A DNA stretch of 64,000 bases from the NCBI RefSeq assembly GCF_001659605.2, contig NC_035164.2, positions 6,747,622 through 6,811,621 on the forward strand, read 5' to 3'. The translations under genes were made by a program, and so were the position numbers. Positions 1 to 14,100 of the stretch are shown here, one piece after another. The first letter of the stretch is position 1. Each line of letters starts with the position of its first letter. Below the pieces are notes generated by a model. It did no database searches. It was not told where the DNA came from and worked only from the letters and a program-made list of their open reading frames with translations. The DNA comes from Manihot esculenta (Eukaryota > Streptophyta > Magnoliopsida > Malpighiales > Euphorbiaceae).

Positions 1-2272
1 CTCAAGGACCTCCACCCGGGCTAGGGCACTTTCCCTCTGAGCCTTCACCTCATTCAGGTGAGCCTGAAGCCCCTCAAAATCAGCCTTTAAGGCCTCATGT
101 TGGCGCTGGACCTCGGCTTTTTGGCCAACAGCCTCATCCCTCTCCTGAAGGGCCGTTGTCATAGAGGACAGCTGTTTTACAACCTCTACACAACGAGCTT
201 CCACTTCAGCTGCCCTCTCATCAGACTCCTGGAGAACCCTGCGAGTACGAGACAGCTCTGATTCCAGGGATTTGCTATGCTCTGCCGCCTCAACCGCTCT
301 GTCCTCAGCTCTTTTCGAGGCCTCCAGCGCAGAATGTAATTCCACCTGGAGAGACTGGATCTGCTCCCGGGCGGCTGCCAAGTGGCCCCTCGCGTCGCTG
401 GTGGCAGTCAGGTTTTCATCGCGACGCGCTTCTTCGATCCGACGGTCCACGGACTCCCGGAGAGAGAGGTCACGGGCATTCACCTCCATAACCAGGCCTA
501 ACATCTAGTACGGAAGAACAATTGTCAAGAAAAGAAACAAAGCAAACTCAAAGAGAGGTGAAAAGAAAGAATAATTTACCATCAGAAGCATTTCTCCAAT
601 CGTAGATCCGAGCTCCTCACGAGAGCGAGATTGGACGGACACCTGCTCCTTGGTAGAACTGGCCAGGTGACCAGTCAGGGCCAGAAGACGAGGATCCGAA
701 GCCTCTGTTATCCCGCCGAACATCCGCTCCCGGAGAAGTGCGGCAACAGCAGAGGCCGGAGACTCAGAGGAAATGCTTGACAGGTCCAGAATGTTGTCAG
801 TAGGGGACGACGAAGGAACAGAAGAAACACCCTTCCCCTTCCCAATGGTAGAAAGAGGTGGGGAAGGACCTGCAGCAGTCTTGGATTTCTTCCGAGCAGG
901 AGATGGGACAGGCGTTCCAGAAGGGGTCGGACGCTTGCCCCCGGTCTTTGAGGGGACACCCTCAGACCTCTCAGGCTCAGTCCTCACAAGGGCAGGAGCA
1001 CCTTCACCAGAAACCTCTGGGCTTTGATCCTCTAGGAGGATGATCTCCATCCCTGTCCCAGAGGTCTCCTTGTCTTCAACAGGGGACTTAAACTTCCCCC
1101 CTAACACCCCCTCAGTAGAATGGACGGCACCCTGCCCCACTTGTTCAGTAGCTTGGGTCTGCTCCACAATAGCTAGGGAAGTTCCCCCCACGACCTCTGA
1201 GGAGGCTGGAACGGATCTAGATCCTTCAGCAGGCGTCGAGGTTGAGCTCGACCCACCATGGCTAGATGGCCGAGCTGATTTGATGCTGCGAGAGCTCGGC
1301 TTGGAAGTCCGAGAAGAAGCTTTGACGGGAGGTCGGCTGACCTTCTTGGAGGAAGCGGCCTGAGCCAGCTCTGCAGCAATCTCAGTTACAGAGCGCCCAT
1401 CCCCAAAGGCGTCAAAAATTGCATGCATGTTCTCCCGAGACAGGTCAAAATTCTTGGGGAATTTGATGCCATCCATTCTAACCTCAAAAGCTGCAAGAAA
1501 CACGAAGTTATAAAGAGTCAGCATACTTCCTGATGTTATGAGCAAAGAAGAAACAGAATAGCCGGACAAAGCACTATACCCGTGTCCCGGATATCCCTAA
1601 GGTTGGACGCAAACATACACTTCTCGACATCATACTTCCTCTCAACGGAAGTCAGTCGAAGCAGCCCGACCTGCTCAATAAGACTCAATTCGGGCAGATC
1701 GTTGCAGCCCGGATAGATCTCCCCCCACCTTAGGTCCACATCCCACGATCGGCAGGACCCTAGTTTTAACTCGGCCACAAGGAAATTCTCTACCCATCCC
1801 TTTATAGAATCCTTGTAGCCCGTAAGAAGAGACAGCCCATTGCGGGGGGAAAGTAATAGAAGTTTTGCTTCGCCCTAACCAGGCGGAAAAAAGTGACAAA
1901 CAGACAGGCCGTAGGTGCGAAACCCCAACCTAGACAGATAGACTCGAAACAGGACATGAATAAAATGGAATTTGGGGATAACATTCGAGGAGTTACCCCA
2001 AAGTATTCAAAGACCTCAACAAAGAAAGGGGTAAAAGGCAACGGTAGACCAAATTCTCTCTGCTTCAGGAAAAACACTATGCTACGAACCTCTTGGGGAT
2101 CCACCAAACCAGGAGGGCGAGGGTAAGGAAGCACTATCCTCTCATTTGGAAGAGGTGCTCGAATAAGATACAACGGAGTATCTAAAAGCCTCCGGGAAAT
2201 GTGATTAGTTATGTTGGAAGGTGTAATATGCGACTCAAGGTCAAAAACATCAGGAAGCTTTAAACTTGCCAT
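1..2272 (-). pseudogene. Antisense intron-bearing extra ORF of a Tat-type Ty3/gypsy element
   Basis: On the minus strand a coding region starts at 2272 (MASLKLPDVF) and runs off the left edge. Its first exon resembles the plant family called putative gypsy type transposon (PF04195-like): an RRLLDTPLYLIRAPLP segment and then PFTPFFVEVFEYFGVTP. Downstream come a Ser/Pro/Lys-rich linker (about 1380-720) and a long Glu/Ala/Arg coiled coil (504-1). I see three exon blocks: an intron from GT near 1580 to the AG before CTTTTGAGG near 1493, and another from GT near 580 to the AG just before 504. A run of C near 1845-1851 shifts the frame by one, so this copy is broken. A polypurine tract and LTR start on the opposite strand follow at about 2500-2519. 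That matches Tat-lineage elements, which can carry antisense frames between pol and the 3' LTR. Family assignment is from memory of motifs, not a search. Confidence 0.6.
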
Positions 2273-2496
2273 GGAAGAACAAGGAAGCGTACCTGAAAAT
2301 GAAATAAGGTGAGAAAAGCAGAAGGAATTGCAGGGAGGCAGAGAGCAGAAGAGAGCTAATTTCTTCGGAAGACAGAAAGAATTCGAAATGAAAGGCAATG
2401 ATGAGACGGAACGTTGATTTGAACAGTTTTGTCTTGGAGCGGCGCGATCATTAATTACTCTCGACGTTTACCTTCTCAACGGTTAAGTAATAACCG

Positions 2497-2530
2497 GAGA
2501 GACGGTAAAGGGGCAAAAGGATGATCGCTG
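2497..2530 (+). other. Polypurine tract and LTR start, Tat-type
   Basis: A purine-rich run (GGTAAAGGGGCAAAAG) is followed by GATGATCGCTGG. The same junction occurs at 4582-4610 and 42201-42230, where it marks the start of an LTR. Here the first T of the LTR is changed to G. The LTR that should follow cannot be traced to its end. Confidence 0.5.
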
Positions 2531-4581
2531 GGCTTGTCTACATCTATCAAGGGCCAGGTCCACAATGATAGCCCATCACTTAAAAGCCCAGGCAAGCCCA
2601 ACTTGTTCGGACCTGATTTCCAGCCAAGACAACTTAACCCACAAGATTCATCACTTCACCACATCCGTGGTAAGTATCAAGGAAATAGAAGGAAAAACTC
2701 AAAGATGCAAGCAGATGAAAGCATGATAAAAGTTAGACCTACTCATCACGTAGAATACATATAAGATTTGACTTGTTGTTAAAACAAGGGTTACGAGATC
2801 GGAAAGAGACGACAAGGATACCTCGGATCCATACTAAGCTGAGAGCTTAGAGTTTAACTCATCAGAAGCCGAGCTCAGAGGTCGGATTAGTCCAGCTCGG
2901 ACAGCATGACTTGGGAGCTCGGCCAGCTAAAGAAAACTCAGAGCTCATTTCACTAAGCAAAGACAGAACACTTGACCTGAGAGCCCGGTCGGATGAAGGA
3001 GACTCAAAGCTCAATTCATCGAAGTAAAAACCGAGCTCACAGGTCGGTCAGACAGTCCAGCTCGGAAACTTGAAAGCACAGTTGGCTAAGTGGATCCGGA
3101 GTTCAACTCATCAGAGCTCGCAGATAAGTTAGATCAGCTCGGGAAAAAGCAGGACAGAGCTCAGTTGGTTAAAATTGTAAGGCGAGCAATCTAAAGTATT
3201 TCACACATGATAAAAGAAGAACAGCTTAAGCATGAGAGCAGAACAAGAACTTCATTAAAAGAAAAGTACATTACAGCACGTTACAAAGGCCTACACTACG
3301 GGATGAAAGACTATCCTTAAAGGATTTACATGACCACATACATCATCATCTACGATTACATCGTTATCACCTATCCTACTACTCTGGTCTTCAGCCCGGA
3401 GGAATTCTCACAGCTCGGAATGTGAGTTTGGCAGAAAAGGCCAAGATCTGTCCCGCTATTATAGGGGAACTGAACAAGTTGATTCCCATAAGCATTTCTC
3501 ACTGTCCCCCTGGGCAAACGTTCGGTTACCCGAGTGTGATGCACGGTACATTCGAACAAGCTCAGATATTGTATGCCGGCCGTGCACCACACATGAAAAA
3601 CATAAGTCTTCGAGGCTATGGCCCCGAAGAGATCGCGAAGTACACATTCGAAGAAATCGCTGGAGACCTGACTGAGTGCAGCAGATCCCAGCCTCACGTA
3701 ATACTGGTACTTCACACCAAAGGGAATAATAATACTGGTACTTCACATCAAAAAGAACAACAAACTGAGCGCCGGCGCCACTCCCATTTATATCAAAAGA
3801 GGACAACAAGAGCATCGAGGAAATTCCCTGTTTCTCTGCGGAAAAAGGCGAAATTAGAGCGAACCCCTCAACAGCCCAGAACTTCTCTGGAGCCCGGACA
3901 ACAAGCAGAGGAGGAGGCCGGCCAGACGACCTGGGTAAAGCAGTTTCAGCAGCTTGCCGAATGGTCCCACCCTTCGACTGCCATACCCGAAGGATCTTCA
4001 ATGCACCATCCAGACGCCTTAGAGGTAACATCGAATTTTCAAGAATTTTGAACTGACCCATTTTTATCTCAGGAACTGCAAAAAGTTTCAAAACAGGGAC
4101 AAGTCAGAAACAGTTCTCCCTTAAGATGATAAGAGCACAATCAAGGCAAACCTCTGGGGCACAAGGCAATCTGTTTGAAGAAGGCGTCGGATAGACCTGC
4201 CACAGATAAAACAAGAATTTCTCGCTTCAACAGAAGGCTCAAGAATGAAGAAAAGCTGGCGCTGATATATACTCGGAGCCTGAGGACTTAGCACGGGGCA
4301 GAGCTACACTAGACCCTAAGCTAATGGTGTCAGATTTCTAAAAGATATTCACAGAAAAGGAAAGAAAGGAGATGTCCAGATAATGATGACAAGAAAGTAA
4401 AGGCGGCAGAGGACAAGAAGAATAGAGAAAAGACAGAAAGAGGAAAGAGCAGATAGAATTCAGAAACTGCGCAACGACTGAAAGATGAAAGGATGTTATT
4501 AAGGCACCTGAACCCGAACAGACGCGATCATAATAAGTTCTTGGTATTCACCCCCTCGGCAGTTGGAGCAATAACTGCCGA
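2531..4581 (+). mobile_element. LTR-element interior without recognisable coding
   Basis: This 2-kb stretch lies between two Tat-type LTR starts. From about 2830 to 3180 it holds degenerate repeats built on GAGCTC and CTCGG words, much like the interior arrays of the element at 36593. Overlapping open frames on both strands at 3422-4091 show no domain I recognise, and both strands are open over the same bases, so I do not call a gene. It is probably the noncoding 3' part of one or two nested elements. Confidence 0.4.
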
Positions 4582-5115
4582 GAAGGTGAAGGGGCAATTG
4601 ATGACCGCTGGATTCCTTCACCCCGGACCAGGGGCTTGACCACAGCCCAAGGCCCATGACGTAGAGGCCCACACACCTGATATACATAACAAGCCTGGCT
4701 CATCCAACCTTCAAGGCCGGGCTCGACCTCTCTTCCTCACTCAAGCCGGCCCGGCCCGCACGAAGCAGGCCCTCTTCACTCAGGCTTAGCATCCGGCCCA
4801 ACTCTCAGCCCAGCCCAGGATCCGGAATAATATTCACCAGACAGCCTGGCAGATCCGCTCGAACGTACGCACGAGGAGAATCAGAGGCCGTTACGCATGG
4901 AGCAGGCGGCTGATACCCTAGTACCTCCGAATCCGCATGGCAGAGACGCGTGGCCCAATCCTGGAGAGACCTTTACACGTCATCAGCAAGCAAGACAATG
5001 TATAAAAGAGGAGTCCCCTCCTCAGGAAACTTAGGCCTTATTCAGTAATACAAAACCCTTGTAAAACCCTATTCTATTGGATCTCAGATCATCACCATCC
5101 AATGTGCAAGTTGTA
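4582..5115 (+). mobile_element. Tat-type LTR with polypurine tract and TATA box
   Basis: A polypurine tract (4582-4598) precedes TGATGACCGCTGG at 4599, the LTR start shared with the elements at 36593 and 42217. A TATA box (TATAAAAG) stands at 5001, 30-60 bp upstream of a CTTATTCAG-rich segment that would be the R region. The 3' end is uncertain and lies near 5100-5115. It sits just downstream, in gene direction, of the last exon found for the minus-strand host gene, so the insertion separates or removes that gene's 3' end. Confidence 0.55.
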
Positions 5116-5169
5116 ATAATTGACAAGTACGCAAATTGACAACTGTCAGTTATGGGAAGAAAATCATAC

Positions 5170-8100
5170 CAATTTAGCTCTCTTACTTAAAATAACTCTT
5201 AAAGCAGCTTGTGACAGTTCCTGATCCCTTGAAGCTATGATGGTGTGCATTTTGTCAATATCACCAGCATTTGTTGGCATCCCATCTTGAACTAAAGAGA
5301 TATCTTTGCATTGCTTGTTTCCATCCACAACAGTTCCACCTCTGCGTTCAGTAATTCTCTGCCTCTTCAAAGAGTCAACCGTAGCCTACATACCCAGTGG
5401 TAGGTTGCATGATAATTAAGCAAGGAAGTAACAAATGAATAGAAAGCTTGCTGAGATGAACAATTTCAGAAAACACATACACACAAAATGTTGAGGTAAC
5501 CATTGGCCCAGGAGGAAACTTATGAGAATTGACACATGCATTAAACAGCTTCATCATAGTAGAAAAAAGAGTATGTATAAATGCTACCAAATTGCAGTCT
5601 AAAGAAAATTTAAGGAGCAGGTGTACAACAAGACAAATGGACTTTCCCTTTCATCTGTTAGAACAGGAATATATATGCCATGATTCATGCAAGCATATCA
5701 AAATAAGGATGTAATTAGCCTAGAAACTGAACTATTACTTTCTATATCTTGTAATTGTATTCATACATGCCCATTGAGATGAGGGAAATCAAGCTATTAT
5801 TCCACAATCTCCTATTTTTCCATCTTCATTTTACTTCTTGCTGATGATAGAACACACAACAGGGCATAGATATTACAATATATTGATAATGATCACCACA
5901 AGAGCCAAGTGCCAACATAATATATAGAAGTCCGGTACGGGCAATTTATGTTATCCAAGTATCTGACATCTATTTTGTTAAGCGCTTGGTAATTCTACAA
6001 CAAATCAACAGGAATTATGCATCTACATGTCCTTAATTAGAAGAAAAATAAAATGGCCTTGCATATGTAAAAACAAGGAAAACTAACCCTATCAGTCAAA
6101 CCATGTGAACACCCATCTGCGGAGGTGGTCATTTTCTGGTAATTAACAGGTGGAACTTTACTAGCAACATCTGAGCCTTTCTCTTTGGGTTGGGTGTGAA
6201 TCTCAAAAGAGTTATCCACTTCCACACTGTGGAGTCCATCAAAATTGTCAAACAACTCAATCACATCAGATCCATCATCCTCATTCTGCTTTGTTGATCC
6301 AGCAACCGTCTTGCTGCCTAGATGCTCAATTTCAGGAAATTCTGGCTCACAAGGTTTTTCACCCATTTGGGAACTGTTTGTATTTATGGTTTTGGATCTT
6401 ACTCCTCGAAGTTGTGAATTGTCAGGTAGCCCTTCCCTGTTGAAAAAGACATATATCACAAATGAAAAAGTACAGGGATATATGTGTGTGTCAAAAGAGA
6501 AAAAAAAAAAGGCATCAATGGCATTCGATATCCCAACTGATGGAAAGAATTCAAAGGCAAACCCCCACGAGAAGGGCGACAACTGCTGCCCTTGGTGTAT
6601 GTAAATGCACGCAGAGAGGCATTACTAGATGCGGTATTATGGGATTCTGAGAAAGATTTTTGCTCTGACCTAAGAATCAAACAATGGTCAGCAAAATGGA
6701 AAACCACCCACCTCAACCAACTAATATGCTTATTTTATTTCAAGATTTTAATTTCCATTTGAGTTTGCGGTTGCATCAGTTAAATTGGAACATAAATATT
6801 ATATGACTAATTAGGGCTGTAATAAGGAGACTAAATCCTGTAACTAACGGATTCCTTGTGTTAATTTGGTAGAGTAGAAACTTTATCTCATTTCATGAAG
6901 AGCATACATACATACACACACACATTCTTACAATCATGACAACTAATTAGGGATATAAATCCCTTTAATCATGCTATATCTAATTAGGAATACAATCTCT
7001 ATGTGAACTGAGTAGGAACACTCCAAGTTAGCTTCCCATAACACTTGTTCTCGAATTGGAGTACAAATGTTAATCATGCTAATTTGTTATAAATTTAATC
7101 AACACAAGCTCCATTTAGAACTTTGTAAAGATATTTTCATCATATATTTTATGATTCAAGTGTTTATGATTCAACTGCAAACAAATATTTTATTTCAACA
7201 GTTGTAACCGTAACTTTTATCTGTTAACCCAACTGACTTTTTTTCTTTTTTCTCATGATATAGGTCCACAAAAAACTCCCAGTGACTTATTGCCTATTTC
7301 AACATCCTCTCCTATATCAGCGAAGCCCTTAACACACAATGTTACCCTCCAATTGCTTCTGAAAAGGTACTTGATCACTCAACCATTATCGTATTTATAA
7401 TTTCTTGAGCTATTACTATTTGTTAGTTTCACCATGCTTCCTTTTCCAATTTATCCATTGTCATAATATCTAATACTCAAGCAAAAGCAATGTCTCATCT
7501 TAGTTGGCACCAAGTAGGGAAGGCCATTTGATCAGTTCAATTACGAACCAAATTGGTTCAGTTCATCGATTTTGTATGTGCTCAAACATTTGCCTCTACC
7601 CATTAAATGATTTGTTCTTTTTTGCTAAATGATACCAAGACAATTTCTCATCTTCCCCATTACCTTGTTTTCCTCCCTAAATGGCCAAAACAGTCAGCCA
7701 TTCAACCCAAAATCTATACTCTAGACCCAAACTAATAAAATAAGCTTATTTTCGTCCATTCAGAGAATATATCAAGATTTTCCTTATGCTCCAGAAAAAA
7801 ATATATATATATAATTAGAGATAAAAGATAAAGAGGGAAGTGGTTTCATTTGGCAAGCAATGTGAGGTACAAACCGTTTTGGCAATTTCAACGAGTTCCA
7901 CATCTAAATGTCATAGTCAGTGCATGCACACAAGGACAATAAATCTTTGAAGCAACAACGTCAAACAAGGAGCAGTGTTAGTGGGTCAAGGAAGGAGCAA
8001 TAGACAGGAGGCTAATGAACAATCTCATTGGCTTGAGGAAGGAGCAACACATGCAAGGCAAAGGAGCATGGTCGATGGTTTTACCAATCTGAGTAAAAGG

Positions 8101-11100
8101 AGCCCAATTCGCAAGGCAGTCACGACTCATAAGGCAAAAGACATCAAACCTCAGTATGGAAGATAATAAAAGAGAGGAGCAACGGCACAGGCAGAACTAG
8201 GCCATTGGCAGAGAAAAAGAACACGGTGCACATGGGGGTTTAGATTTAGAGAAATCATAGAATACTATAGAAGATGTTAAGGCTTTAGTTACTACTTTCA
8301 GGATAGATATCGGACTCAAGGCTCGTTTTCTAATGGGATTGGCATGAGGAGAAGGATTGGGATCTAACTCAAGCCTTAGGCCCTTAACTGAAGAAGATGT
8401 TAAGGCTTGTAAGTTTCGATTTTCTCAATTTTAATGGATAGAAGGGAACCAAATCAAGAAACAAATTCCTTAAGATCAAGGACTGAACAACATCGATCAA
8501 ACTAAATTGGTTCAATTCATTTTGATTTTTCAGTTTAACTAAAAACTGCTCACCACTAGCACCAAGCTATGATTGAGGAGCACTTCATATTTACCTAGGA
8601 AATAGTTCGTAAAACTACAATTGGATGCCACTGAGTGTTTACATTTAAAGTAGGAAAACACGGGAAGTGAGATCATCTCAATGCATTCAATTTGTAGTGA
8701 AGATTACTTTTCTCTATGGCAACCAATGTTATCAAGGCGAGAGACAAGGCAGCGTCTTTTGAAGTGAAGCACCATATGTGTGTGTGTAATGTATAGATAT
8801 ATGTATACAAAAATGTATTGAAGAATTTTTTTAGAGGGATTTTTCATTTTATTTCAGTTGAATTGATTTTTACAAGGTTTGAGTACTTATATATAAAAAA
8901 TCAATCTAAATTAGAAATATTTATAGTAAAAATAAAATCTCTATAATAAAGCCTAAATAGGATTCCAAAGATTTGAATCCTACTAATTAGGAACATTCTA
9001 TGTTGGTCAACATTCCTCTCAAGTTGGTGCATAGATATCACACATACTCAACTTGTACACATGTCCAACTTGCAAACCAAGGTGTGATAGATCTTGTTGC
9101 TAAGCCCTTTGGTAAACACATCAGCTAACTGTTTATCAAAAGTCATATGATACACCATTTATTAACTTCTCTTTAATGAAGTCAACCAGATTATGAGCTA
9201 TACTGATGGCAGCTTTATTGTCACAGTACAAAAGGAGTTTATCCTTCTCCAATAGTTTCAATTCCTCTAATAATCTCTGCAACCATAGGAGTTCACAAAC
9301 ACCTTGTGCCATCGTTTTATATTCCGCCTCAGCACTTGATCGAGCAACAACACTTTGCTTTTTGCTCCTCCAAGTGACAAAATTTCCTCTCCCACAAGTG
9401 TACAGTAACCACTGGTCGACCTTCTATCATCAAGGGATCCAGCCCAATCTGCATCTGTGAATGCATGTAAGCGAAGATGACCGTGTTTAGAGAATATGAG
9501 ACCTTTTTCAGGAGCAGGCGGCTTCAAGTATCGCAAAATACAAAAAACAGCTTCCATGTGAAACTCACGAGGATCATGCATAAACTGATTGACTAAGCTT
9601 ACTGCATATACTATGTCTGGTTGAGTATGCGAAAGATAAATCAGTGATATCTGCCCATATTCACTGATTCACCAATCCCTATTTGTAGTTTGTGATTGCT
9701 CGCAATGAGTTTCTGGTAGTTTGCAACCTAACATACCAGTTTCTTCCAAAAGATCTATAATATATTTTCTCTAAGAAATAAAAAATTTCCTTTTTTGACC
9801 TGCCAATCTCGATTCCCAGGAAATATTGCAGTTTTCCTAAATTTTTAATTTCGAACTCTTGAACTAAAAGTTTTTTCAGCCGAGTCATCTTTTTGGTGTC
9901 ATCCCCTGTCAATACTATGTCATCAACATAGACTATGAGAAGAGTAATTTTACCTTTGTGATGTCTGATAAATAAGATATGGTAAATATTGCTCTGTTGA
10001 TAGCCAAAGAAAATCATAACTCCGATCAAACAAGCTCTGAGTGACTGCTTCAACCCATACAAAAGCTTCTTTACCCAGCACACCTTTCCTTTTGTTTTTT
10101 CATCAGTAAATCCAGGAGAGATTTCCATATACACTTCTTTCTCCAAGCCTCCATGGAGGAATACATTTTTCACATCAAATTGTTGCAGATCCCAGTCAAG
10201 GTTGACAGCGCAAAATAGCAATACTCTGATTGAGTTCATTTTAGCAACAGGGGCAAATGTCTACTGGTAATTTACTCCATAGGTTTGAGTGTATCCCTTG
10301 CCAACTAGTCTAGCCCTGAATCTTTCAATTGATCCATCTGCTTTGTGTTTCACAGTGAACACCCATTTGCAGCTAACTGGGCTTTTTCCAGGTGGAAGAG
10401 ACATCAACTCTCATATCTCATTTTTAGCCAACTCATTTCTTCAATCATTGCTCCCTTCCAATTAGAATCTTTGAAAGCTTCCTTCCAATCCTGTGAGATA
10501 AACACAGAGGAAATAGACAAGGCAAAAACTATATAGGATGGAGACAAAGAATTATAAGAAAGAAAGTTAGAAATAGAGTGCTTTGTGCAAGACCTATATC
10601 CTTCAGATTACCCCGTCATATGTCTATTTGCACCAGAATCAATAATCCATGGAGTAGAACCAAGAGAAAACGAAATAGAAGCATTATCAAAAGTCCTTAC
10701 ATTACCTATACAAATCATTACCATTTCAAGAAAAACCACCATTTTTCTATCAAAAATAATGAAAAAAAAACTGTTACTGGAAAAAGAATTACTGTTCACC
10801 GGCGAAAAAGGCACCGGTCCAAGCAGATCAAAGGCGCGACTTGAAGATGAGTCTGCCAGAAAGAATCACGGCCGGACAAAACCATTGAAAAACGTCTCCC
10901 ACGTCGAAAAGACCAAGTAGCAGCACGGGATGGCTGGAAAAGGGATAAAAAAAATAGCGTTGGACTGGACTGGACAGTGTAGCAGCATCAGACAGTGTCT
11001 CACACGCCGAGAAGGAAGGGCGCGTGAGCCTCACGCACGTGGCTTTCTAGCGTCGGAGCTGGACGGCTGGCCGATGGTCCGGCGATCCTCCTGGTGGAGG

Positions 11101-14100
11101 CAGTGAGATGTGAAAAAATCCCTAGATAGGGTAATACCAAAAAGGTAGATCTAGATTTTAGAAACTCTAAATCTAGATTTTAAAAACTTTAAAGAGGAAA
11201 AATTGAATTTAAATCCTAAAATCGAGAAAAAGCTCTGATATTATGAAGAATTTTTTAGAGAAATTTTTTATTTTATTCCAATTGAATTGATCTTTATAAG
11301 TTTGAGTATTTATATACAAAGAGTCAACATAAATTATGAATATTTACAATAAAAATAAAATTCCTATAATCAAACCTAATTAGGATCCCAAAGATTTGAA
11401 TTCTCCTAATTAGGAACCTTCTATATTGATCAACATGTATAAATATTGTATTACTTCCTTCTTAATTAGTTAATTAACTAGCATAATTATAAGGATACAT
11501 ATTTCTAATAGTTTTTTTTTTCTTTTGCCAAAGATAGGATATTTCACTAGATGGTAGGAAAGCCCATTACATAGAGAGGCTAGAGGCCCAAGTTGCAAGT
11601 CCTAGCCAAACCCAATATACATAAGAAGCTAAGCCCAGAATAGAGATAATATAAAGAAACCCAAGCCACTAACAGCAAATCCTAGGGCTAGCAATCAGAT
11701 CCAGCTGACCTAAAGAAGAAACTATATAACATAGGCAATCCCTAGGTTGCAGTGCCGCATGCATCGGATGACCACCCGCTCAAAGCAATAGGAGTATCAA
11801 AAAGCACCACAGACAACCATGGAGCAACTAGGAGATAAGTGAAACACAAACCCAAATACCTCTGGGAACCCTCACTCAAAGACGCAGCGGGTTAGATTCA
11901 AGTCGATTAGGAGCTAGGAAATGAGGGGGAATAGGTTTAATTAGTTTAGTTAAAGGAGCACAATCGATGGTTTTACCAATCTGAGTAAAAGAACCCCAGT
12001 TCACAAGACAGTCGTGACTTATTAAGGCAGAAGAATCATCAAATCTTAGTATGGAGGATAGTAAAACACTAGAAGAGAGGAGCAACGGCACAAATAGCAC
12101 TAGGCCATTGACAGGGAAAAAGAACACAGATCACATGGGGGGTTTAATCATTTAGAGATTTAGAGAAAATCATAAAATACTATAAAAGGTGTTAAGGCTT
12201 TAGTTTACTCCTTTCAGGACAGGCATGGAACTCCAAGCTTGTTTTCTTCTGGGATTGGCATGGGGAGAAGGATTGAGTTCTACCTCAAGCCTCAGGCCAT
12301 AAACTAAAGATGATGTTAAGGCTTGTAAGTTTCAATGTTTTCTTCCAATTTCTCAATTTTAATGGAAAAAAGTGAACCAAATCAATAATCAAACATCTTA
12401 AGATGAAGAACTGAACAACATCGATCGAACTAAATTGGTTCAATTCATTTTGATTTTTCAGTTTAGCTAAAAATTGCTCAGTGACTCCATGGTTTGGTTA
12501 GTTTAGTACTATTTTCTAACAATTTGGGAAGCTTCAAAATGATGTAGATCATTCAATATTCAACGTTCGACTCATAGCAAATGCATTTATTTGATAGTTT
12601 ACACTAATAACATTATGATAATGAGTGATAAATGTGAAGGCATTTCGACACAAACATCTCACCAACCATTTTTAGACTAAAGTCTTGGGAAAACTAAAAA
12701 CATTTCCTAAGCATTCAAGTGACACAATCTAGTAATGGTATTGCCATTTCCCACTATGCAGAGCACTCTGGAACTTATTTAAGAGTAAAAAGTTTGAGGA
12801 AGGAATGAGGCATAAATCAACAGAAAAACAACCCTCCACATACCTCAGGACATGTCCAAGAAGCCCAGAACATAATCCGGTGTGTGTCTAAGGCTAGGAG
12901 CTTTGAGCAGCCTCAAACCTGTGTCCAGCTCCAGCACCACCTAAGGTGTGCTCCAAGAAGTCCTACATGCTTTGGGGAGTGTTTCTCTCGCATAAGCCAT
13001 GTAAGTTAGGTGTTACCTATATCTTTTGAATGAGCAGCTACTTTGGGAAGAGGCAGCAAACCCTTATTCTCGCCCTCTTTGCCTTCTGGTGCCCTACTCT
13101 CAAAAACAGAATGCTCTGTTCCATTCCAAAAATTGACATTCTTGCCTCCATCCATCAATACTGCCTTCATAAAGGCTTGCAAATCTTCCCTCAAGGCCTT
13201 GTTATCTTTAGAGGACCTTTCTTACTGCTTCTAGGTTATTCAACTTGTCTTTGACCTCCGATGCGTTCTTCTAGATATCTTCAAAGGACCCTCAACTGTT
13301 CTTCCAGTTCTGCAACCTTCAACATTTCTTGGCTTATGATCACTGATCGAGTCATTGTTCCGAGCTCAAAGAAACAATTTTGCTTCTAGCCCCAAGCGAA
13401 TCCTTGCTTTGATACCAAATGTTAGGGTTATTGATCCTTAACAGTAGAATAAGCACAGTAGAAGGAAAATAGGAGAAGAATAGAAGAGAAATTAGGGGGA
13501 ACAGAGATAGAATTATGAGGAAGGAGAAGAAAGGAATGAGAAATTGAGAGGGAGGAAGGAAGAGATATTATTCTAGATTCTTGAATGCCTCTACTGTGAG
13601 TCTATGTACAACTTATAGTAATTCTCAGCTACTGTAATTGACTCTAACTAAGCTGAGGCTTTTCCCTCCAAAACTAACTGATAACAGTTAAGATTCCCTA
13701 CAAAAGTAACTGATAACAGTATTATCTTTATTTTTATCTCTTCCTACAATATGTGACAGTTTAACATCCCAACATAGTTCAACCTATTTTTGAAGAGCTT
13801 TTAGCTGTTTTAGGAGATCTTTTAGCCCTGAAATTAGATTGTTTTACATGTCCTTATTCAATAAGGATTAGTTATTTATGTTTTTTCTTTAATTAGGATT
13901 TAATTTTCGTATTTAGTTTAAAACTTCTCGTCTGTATTCTAGTTTATGTTAAGTTCATAAATAGTAGTTGTGCAGTCCCATTAGGATTAGGATATTAAAA
14001 CTCTATAAATAGGCCTAATCCTACGTAACTTCTGTTCAAAATTTCAGCTTGTTGGTTAATATAAAATTTCCGGCTGAGTTTATTCGCTCAATTTGCACTA

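Larger units (their letters stand above)
8819..11435 (-). mobile_element. Decayed Ty1/copia retrotransposon
   Basis: The element has short LTRs at 8819-9012 and 11244-11435 and a perfect 5-bp target duplication TGTAT (8814-8818 and 11436-11440). Next to the right-hand LTR, on the minus strand, is an initiator-tRNA-Met type primer site (TATCAGAGC). The interior is only 2.2 kb, about half of an intact copia. A gag remnant, the protease motif, RT and RNase H are recognisable but most of gag and the integrase are gone. It lies in intron 4 of the minus-strand host gene, in the same orientation as the gene. Confidence 0.88.

Noticed and set aside
3422..4091. Overlapping frames of about 210 codons on both strands
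   Set aside because: Neither shows a known motif, and they lie in LTR-element interior DNA.
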